NCBI GenBank assembly: GCA_045616985.1
Contig: JAZLHU010000016.1
Location: forward strand, 1 to 10,849
Direction: 5' to 3'
From: RUG13409 sp045616985
Lineage (GTDB): Bacteria > Bacillota > Clostridia > Peptostreptococcales > Anaerovoracaceae
DNA length: 10,849 nt
Shown: piece by piece, positions 6,381 to 10,849 of the stretch
How positions within the stretch are numbered: the stretch's first letter is position 1
Layout of the letters: each line of letters opens with the position of its first letter
The notes under the pieces: generated by a model
Seen by the model: only the letters and a program-made list of their open reading frames with translations
Databases searched by the model: none
Told to the model about the DNA's origin: nothing
Position numbers and translations under genes: made by a program

Positions 6381-6995
6381 ATGGCATCATCACTTACAAG
6401 AGAACGGGCACTTGAGCTTTTAAAGAAATACAATAAGGACCCGTTTCACATCAGACACGCACTTACCGTTGAGGGCGTAATGAGATGGTATGCAAATGAG
6501 CTTGGGTATGCAGACGAAGAAGAATTCTGGGGACAGGTCGGGCTGCTCCATGATATTGATTTTGAAATCTGGCCGGAAGAGCATTGCAGGAAAGCTCCGG
6601 AGCTTTTAAGGGAGGGCGGCGCAAGCGAAGAGATGATCCATGCGGTTTGCTCACACGGGTTCGGTCTTTGCTCGGATGTTGAGCCGCAGCATCAAATGGA
6701 AAAGCTTCTCTTTGCGGCAGACGAGCTTACGGGGATTATCTGGTCGTACGCTCTTATGCGTCCTGAAAAGTCCTGCGAAGGAATGGAGCTTAAGAGTCTT
6801 AAGAAAAAATTCAAGGATAAAAAGTTTGCGGCAGGCTGCAGCAGAGATGTGATTGCAGATGGTGCTGCAAGGCTCGGTTGGGAGCTTGATACCCTTCTTG
6901 AAAAAACGATTTCCGCAATGCAGTCCTGTGAAAAAACAGTTGAAGAAGCTTGCAAAAATGGAAGGCCGTCAATAATGACAAAAAAATATCATTAA
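6381..6995 (+). CDS. HD-domain phosphohydrolase family protein
   Basis: This 204-residue protein carries the metal-binding pattern of HD-superfamily hydrolases: His26, the HD doublet His57-Asp58 in LLHDIDFE, His86 and His91 in HAVCSHG, and Asp113 in AADELTG. It has no signal peptide or membrane helix and should be cytosolic. HD proteins of this length often act on nucleotides or other phosphate esters, but the substrate cannot be read from the sequence. A strong AAAGGAGG (6366-6373) precedes the ATG. It lies 33 bases after the ABC ATPase with no terminator between, and a terminator follows it, so it probably forms the third gene of the transporter operon. The C-terminal tail after about residue 185 is rich in charged residues and lacks recognised motifs. 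Confidence 0.85.
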   Translation: MASSLTRERALELLKKYNKDPFHIRHALTVEGVMRWYANELGYADEEEFWGQVGLLHDIDFEIWPEEHCRKAPELLREGGASEEMIHAVCSHGFGLCSDVEPQHQMEKLLFAADELTGIIWSYALMRPEKSCEGMELKSLKKKFKDKKFAAGCSRDVIADGAARLGWELDTLLEKTISAMQSCEKTVEEACKNGRPSIMTKKYH

Positions 6996-7003
6996 ATAGT
7001 TTT

Positions 7004-7033
7004 GCCGAGGCTTTTAAGGTCTCGGCTTTTTTT
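7004..7033 (+). terminator. Intrinsic terminator after the HD gene
   Basis: GCCGAG (7004-7009) pairs with CTCGGC (7021-7026) around an 11-base loop and is followed at once by seven T residues (7027-7033). It starts eight bases after the stop codon of the HD gene and separates the transporter operon from the MTHF reductase operon. Confidence 0.88.
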
Positions 7034-7087
7034 GTAGAAAAAATAACACTTCTATTGTGATTATTTCCAATGCTGCCGGGGCTTTGT

Positions 7088-7098
7088 TGATATATAAT
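7088..7098 (+). promoter_or_regulatory. Candidate promoter -10 region of the MTHF reductase operon
   Basis: A TATAAT (7093-7098) overlaps an extended -10 reading TG-A-TATATA (7088-7096), directly after the previous terminator and upstream of the first gene. No good -35 lies 16-18 bases upstream, which would fit an extended -10 promoter. Transcription would start near 7103-7105, leaving a leader of about 30 bases. Confidence 0.4.
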
Positions 7099-7120
7099 AG
7101 AAGTCAGAAAAAAATATCAG

Positions 7121-7127
7121 AAAGGAG
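7121..7127 (+). promoter_or_regulatory. Ribosome binding site deciding a GTG start
   Basis: AAAGGAG lies seven bases before the GTG at 7135. The frame is open further upstream to a GTG at 7057, but that codon has no Shine-Dalgarno sequence and would precede the likely promoter, so 7135 is chosen. Confidence 0.8.
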
Positions 7128-7134
7128 ACGTATA

Positions 7135-9096
7135 GTGAACTACATTAAGTATGTGTTGAAGGATAACGACGAGCTTGCATCCCTTCTTGCCGATAAGGAC
7201 AAGCTGTTTGTCGTATCCTGTAACAAGTGCTTTAAGGAATTTGATACTATCGAAGAACCTGAACTCGGGCAGTTTGAAGCTTTTGCAAAAGAGCAGGGAA
7301 AGACCATAACAGGCACAAAGGCTGTTGATTTTCTTTGCAACCGGGTTCAGACAGAAAAGAAGCTTGCAGACATTATTCCCGAAGGAACAGAGAATGTTGT
7401 TGTTCTTGCATGCGGACTTGGTATTCAGACTGCAGCAGACGTGGAAAGCCTTCCGGTTGTTGCCGCAGCCGATTCCTTAAATTACATCGGCTATCACGGA
7501 ATGGCCCTTACTAACAAAACATGCGATGCATGTAATCAGTGCTTTCTTAACATTACAGGAGGCATCTGCCCGATAGTTGACTGCACAAAGAGCCTTATTA
7601 ACGGACAGTGCGGCGGCGCAAAGAACGGCAAATGCGAAATCGATCCGAAAAAGGACTGCGCCTGGGAAAAGATCAATACAAAACTCAAAGAGCAGGGCAG
7701 ACTTGAAGAGTTCTTAAATCAGCCGATCCAGTTAAGAGACTATTCCGGGGTAAACTTTAAAAAGGTCAACGAGTATGTAAAGAGTGTTCGCGAGAACCGC
7801 TTTGCAGGCTACTACGGCGGAATTCATCCGGCAGAACGCAAGGAATTTACAGAAAAGCTTGCTTTGGTAAACTTCCCGGAGCCGGAAGAAGTAGTTATTC
7901 CGACCTCCATGCACGCAGGCGCACCGGCTGATCCGATCGTTAAGCCCGGCGACAGCGTTAAGGTAGGACAGAAGATTGCCGAAGCCTCCGCCTTCATAAG
8001 CTGCAATGTTCACTCCAGCGTAAGCGGAACTGTTGTTGCTGTTGAGCCGCGTCTCCATCCAAGCAAGGGACCGGGAGTTATGTCCATCGTTATCAAGTCT
8101 GACGGAAAGTTTACTCTTGATGAATCAGTGAGACCTGCCAAGAGTCTTGAAGAGCTTACGCCGGACGAAATCGTTGAGATCGTCAGGGAAAAGGGTATTG
8201 CCGGAATGGGCGGTGCAGCCTTCCCGACGTATGTAAAGCTTAAACCCGGCAAGAAAATCGATGCTGTTTTGATCAACGGCAGTGAGTGCGAGCCGCTGAT
8301 TACGGCAGATCACAGAATGCTTCTTGAATATGCCGACGACGTTATCTTCGGTCTTAAGGCTATCATGAAGGCTGTTGACGCTCCAAAGGGTATCATCGTT
8401 ATTGAGGATAACAAGGCTGATGCCATTGAGCTTCTTTCAAAGAAGCTTGAGGGCGTTGATAACATTGAGGTTCTTACTGCAAAGACAAAGTATCCTCAGG
8501 GCGCTGAAAAGATGCTTATCAAGCGTGCTCTCGGAAAGATGGTTCCAAGCGGCGGACTTCCTGCTGATGTCGGTGCTGTTGTCAGCAACGTAAGCTCGGC
8601 AAAGGCTGTTTCGGATGCCATCCAAAAAGGGATGCCTCTTATTCAAAGGGCAGTTACCGTTTCAGGCGAAAGAATGGCAAAGCCGGCAAACTTCATGGTC
8701 AGAATCGGTACAAGCATAGCAGACGTCATTAAATACTGCGGCGGTATCAAGGGTGATAACGCAACAGTTAAGATGGGCGGCGTTATGATGGGTGCGGTCC
8801 TTACTGACACCAACGTACCTGTAATAAAGGGCACCAACGGAATCATTGCGATCGATACAGATGTAAGCAAGGAGCTTGAGTGCATCAAGTGCGGAAGATG
8901 TGTTGACGTATGTCCGATGGAGCTTAAGCCGCTGTACTTTGCAAAGTACTCCGATGCAGGAAACGGCAGGGCACTTCTTGATGAACACATCAGGGATTGT
9001 ATGGAATGCGGCTGCTGCCAGTATATTTGTTCCTCAAAGATTCCTCTTGTCAGCAAGATCAAGGCAGGAAAGAAAATAGTAATGGAGATGAAGTGA
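7135..9096 (+). CDS. rnfC2: MetV-like/RnfC-like fusion subunit of methylenetetrahydrofolate reductase
   Basis: This 653-residue protein is probably the electron-input subunit of a MetF-MetV-RnfC2 methylenetetrahydrofolate reductase complex, as known from Acetobacterium-type acetogens. Residues 1-200 form an MTHFR C-terminal (MetV-like) domain, rich in cysteines: Cys29, Cys32, Cys68, Cys93, Cys130, Cys133, Cys136, Cys145, Cys150, Cys159, Cys167 and Cys175, with the signatures NITGGICPIVDC and NGQCGGAKNGKC. From about 205 comes an RnfC-like part: YGGIHPAERKEF, then GMGGAAFP (357-364), the glycine-rich motif of the NADH/FMN-binding complex I 51-kDa fold, then YPQGAEKMLIKRALG. Two 4Fe-4S motifs close it: C583-x2-C586-x2-C589-x3-C593-P and C622-x2-C625-x2-C628-x3-C632. 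It should be soluble and oxidise NADH, passing electrons to MetV/MetF. The main membrane Rnf complex subunit RnfC is an alternative, but no rnfDGEAB genes follow. Confidence 0.88.
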   Translation: MNYIKYVLKDNDELASLLADKDKLFVVSCNKCFKEFDTIEEPELGQFEAFAKEQGKTITGTKAVDFLCNRVQTEKKLADIIPEGTENVVVLACGLGIQTAADVESLPVVAAADSLNYIGYHGMALTNKTCDACNQCFLNITGGICPIVDCTKSLINGQCGGAKNGKCEIDPKKDCAWEKINTKLKEQGRLEEFLNQPIQLRDYSGVNFKKVNEYVKSVRENRFAGYYGGIHPAERKEFTEKLALVNFPEPEEVVIPTSMHAGAPADPIVKPGDSVKVGQKIAEASAFISCNVHSSVSGTVVAVEPRLHPSKGPGVMSIVIKSDGKFTLDESVRPAKSLEELTPDEIVEIVREKGIAGMGGAAFPTYVKLKPGKKIDAVLINGSECEPLITADHRMLLEYADDVIFGLKAIMKAVDAPKGIIVIEDNKADAIELLSKKLEGVDNIEVLTAKTKYPQGAEKMLIKRALGKMVPSGGLPADVGAVVSNVSSAKAVSDAIQKGMPLIQRAVTVSGERMAKPANFMVRIGTSIADVIKYCGGIKGDNATVKMGGVMMGAVLTDTNVPVIKGTNGIIAIDTDVSKELECIKCGRCVDVCPMELKPLYFAKYSDAGNGRALLDEHIRDCMECGCCQYICSSKIPLVSKIKAGKKIVMEMK

Positions 9097-9097
9097 T

Positions 9098-9730
9098 ATG
9101 TTAATTACACAATTAAAAGCTGAAGAATCTCTTGCATCTCTTTTAAACGGCAAAATATTTATTATTAACTGCCACGGATGCAAGGAAGTATACTTCCCCG
9201 AAGATGCCGCAAAGGAATTTCAAAGCGGGCTCATTTCCGAAGGTAAGGTAACAGGAAGCATCACAACAGATTATATCTGCAATCCCGAAGAGCTTGCTCT
9301 TCGTCTGGAAGGTCATAAGGCCGAAATAGAGGCTGCCGATATGGTGCTTGTATTCTCCTGCGGCGTAGGAGTTCAGACAGTTGCCGAATATCTCGGAAAC
9401 AAGAGAGTATACGCAGCGTGCGATACTCTGCATCTGCCCGGCTCCCAGGGTGTTACACCTTTGGAAATGGAATGCGGACATTGCGGAGAATGTTATCTTA
9501 ATATGACGGGCGGCATTTGCCCTGTAGCTGCTTGCTCTAAGGGTCTTTTAAACGGTCAGTGCGGCGGCGCAAAGAACGGCAGGTGCGAGGTTTGCCCTGA
9601 TATGGAATGCGGTTGGGAAAGAATCCAGCAGCGTCTCACAAAGCTTAACAAGCTGGATAACCTTCGCGGAAAAACCAACCTTCGCAATTACTCAACGTTT
9701 TTGGAAACAAAAGAATGTAAAGAATCGTAG
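9098..9730 (+). CDS. metV: MetV, zinc/iron-sulfur subunit of methylenetetrahydrofolate reductase
   Basis: This 210-residue protein is a stand-alone MTHFR C-terminal domain protein. In acetogens MetV pairs with MetF and carries metal centres that relay electrons to the flavin. The visible cysteine motifs are INCHGCKE, DYICNP, FSCGVGVQT, ECGHCGECYLNMTGGICPVAAC and NGQCGGAKNGRCEVCP followed by MECGWE. The same order occurs in the N-terminal domain of the upstream fusion, so the two are paralogues. The ATG follows the upstream TGA after a single base, with GGAG (9084-9087) inside the preceding gene, which implies translational coupling. The C-terminal 30 residues are charged and lack motifs. Confidence 0.9.
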   Translation: MLITQLKAEESLASLLNGKIFIINCHGCKEVYFPEDAAKEFQSGLISEGKVTGSITTDYICNPEELALRLEGHKAEIEAADMVLVFSCGVGVQTVAEYLGNKRVYAACDTLHLPGSQGVTPLEMECGHCGECYLNMTGGICPVAACSKGLLNGQCGGAKNGRCEVCPDMECGWERIQQRLTKLNKLDNLRGKTNLRNYSTFLETKECKES

Positions 9731-9753
9731 TCTTTTTTAGAGGTGAAAATATA

Positions 9754-10635
9754 ATGAAAATTTCCGAAGAATTTAAAAACGGTAAATTTGTTGTTACCGC
9801 AGAAGTAGGTCCACCGAAGGGCATTCATCTTGAAGAAACAGTTGAAGAAGCAAAGAAATATCTCAGCGGACTTACGGCAGTAAATATTACAGATTGTCAG
9901 TCCTCCGTAATGCGTCTCGGATCACTTGCAACATGTAAGGTGTTAAAGGATGCAGGGCTTAATCCTATCTATCAGCTTACATGCCGCGACAGAAACCGTA
10001 TTGCGCTGCAATCGGATCTTCTTTCTGCCGCAATGTTCGGTATTGATAATGTACTCAGCCTTACGGGCGACTACACAACACTTGGCGACAACCCGCAGGC
10101 AAAGCCTGTATTCGATCTTGACTCCGTATCCCTGCTCCATACAATGGTAACACTTGAAGGCGGACACGATCTTGCAGGAAACGAACTTGTTGGTGAGGCA
10201 CCTTCATTTTGCAAGGGCGCGGTAGTTTCTCCCTGCTCCGATTCCGTTGATGCACAGCTTGCAAAGATGGAAAGAAAGGTTGCGGCAGGCGCTCAGTTTT
10301 TCCAGACACAGGCAGTATTCGATTCCGAAAAGTACATCGAATTCTACGAAAAGGCAAAGAAGTTCGGTGTTCCGATCCAGCTTGGTATCATCATTCCGAA
10401 GAATGCGGGTATGGTAAAATTCCTCAATGCCAACATTGCAGGTATCTCCGTTCCCCAGTCCATGATTGACGAGCTTGCTGCTGACAAGGAAAGAGCAAAG
10501 GCAGGTATCACAGGCGTTGAAATCGCCGCAAGGATCATCAAGGAATGCAAGCCGTATTGCCAGGGTGTGCACATCATGTCAATGGGCTGGGAATCCAAGA
10601 TCCCGGGACTTCTTGAACAGGCAGGCATAAACTGA
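9754..10635 (+). CDS. metF: MetF, methylenetetrahydrofolate reductase catalytic subunit
   Basis: This 293-residue protein has the usual length of the bacterial FAD/FMN-dependent TIM-barrel reductase that converts 5,10-methylene-THF to 5-methyl-THF. Glu17 in TAEVGPPKG corresponds to the catalytic Glu of the family, and Asp106 in LSLTGDYT to the Asp that interacts with the flavin and folate. The FQTQAVFD stretch is also typical. The PPKG form of the first motif resembles MetF from anaerobes rather than the E. coli type, which fits the presence of MetV. A good AGAGGTGA (9739-9746) lies before the ATG, 23 bases after metV. It is the last gene of the operon before a strong terminator. It should work in the methyl branch of the Wood-Ljungdahl pathway and also supply methyl groups for methionine. 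Confidence 0.93.
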   Translation: MKISEEFKNGKFVVTAEVGPPKGIHLEETVEEAKKYLSGLTAVNITDCQSSVMRLGSLATCKVLKDAGLNPIYQLTCRDRNRIALQSDLLSAAMFGIDNVLSLTGDYTTLGDNPQAKPVFDLDSVSLLHTMVTLEGGHDLAGNELVGEAPSFCKGAVVSPCSDSVDAQLAKMERKVAAGAQFFQTQAVFDSEKYIEFYEKAKKFGVPIQLGIIIPKNAGMVKFLNANIAGISVPQSMIDELAADKERAKAGITGVEIAARIIKECKPYCQGVHIMSMGWESKIPGLLEQAGIN

Positions 10636-10659
10636 ATCAAACATAATACAGAATTGCTT

Positions 10660-10702
10660 AAATTGCCGTTTTGACTCCGGGTCGAAACGGCAATTTCTTA
10701 TT
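10660..10702 (+). terminator. Strong bidirectional terminator after metF
   Basis: AAATTGCCGTTTTGAC (10660-10675) pairs with GTCGAAACGGCAATTT (10681-10696) over 16 positions with one G-T wobble and a five-base loop (tccgg). The stem is followed by CTTATT. Because the arms begin and end with A- and T-runs, it could stop transcription from both strands, which suggests a convergent gene may follow. Confidence 0.85.
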
Positions 10703-10849
10703 ATGCCGCAATCGCCAAGAACCGGCTTCCCCAAATGTCTTCATGGCAATGACAATCAACCCTGCTTTTATGCAAAGCGCATCAGGCCGTAGCAGCTTGC
10801 AGGATGCTGTTTAATTTTATCTGCAGGCTTGCTTCCCATTGCCCTGAAG
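10703..10849. other. End of window, no supported gene
   Basis: On the minus strand one frame is open from the window edge to a TAA at about 10774 and another to a stop at about 10795, so the end of a convergent gene is possible. Nothing recognisable can be read in either. A 23-codon plus-strand frame at 10743-10814 has no ribosome binding site and is not called. Confidence 0.3.

Noticed and set aside
7057..7134. Longer N-terminus of the RnfC2-like protein from a GTG
   Set aside because: There is no ribosome site, and the extension precedes the candidate promoter; the GTG at 7135 has AAAGGAG at ideal distance.
8643..9062. Minus-strand frame of 139 codons within the RnfC2-like gene
   Set aside because: It lies opposite conserved iron-sulfur and flavin motifs of the plus-strand gene and has no family features of its own.
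10743..10814. Possible 23-residue plus-strand peptide
   Set aside because: No ribosome binding site or promoter is visible, and such a short frame is expected by chance.

Overview
The window looks like chromosomal DNA of a low-to-moderate GC Gram-positive bacterium of the class Clostridia. The evidence is strong AGGAGG-type ribosome binding sites, a lipoprotein-type signal peptide, intrinsic terminators and, above all, an RnfC2-MetV-MetF gene set of the kind known from Wood-Ljungdahl (acetogenic) bacteria. The species cannot be named from the sequence alone.

Region 1 (1-1230) is one end of an insertion sequence with an ISL3-type transposase on the minus strand, cut by the left window edge. 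The end carries three full and two partial copies of a CCAACAC(G)...TTTAGAG repeat. A long hairpin overlaps the transposase promoter and part of its Shine-Dalgarno sequence.

Region 2 (1231-2976) is accessory DNA. It holds two palindromes, a well-formed promoter, an A+T-rich gene for an AAA_14/DUF4143-type ATPase, and 410 bases without a convincing gene that contain five TATGCC repeats in two clusters.

Region 3 (2977-7033) is a probable three-gene operon closed by a clear terminator. It contains a lipoprotein-like fusion of substrate-binding domains with an amino-acid-type ABC permease, an ABC ATPase with an unexplained C-terminal extension of about 120 residues, and an HD-domain hydrolase. 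The fusion has an odd plan: a C-lobe alone, then a complete two-lobed binding domain, then an N-lobe alone, then the permease.

Region 4 (7034-10702) is a tight operon for a methylenetetrahydrofolate reductase complex. It encodes a fusion of a MetV-like domain to an RnfC-like NADH-dehydrogenase-type subunit, a separate MetV, and the catalytic MetF, followed by a strong bidirectional terminator. Together the three proteins should reduce methylene-THF to methyl-THF in the methyl branch of the Wood-Ljungdahl pathway. The RnfC-like subunit probably brings in electrons through flavin and two 4Fe-4S clusters. The last 147 bases hold no gene that can be supported.
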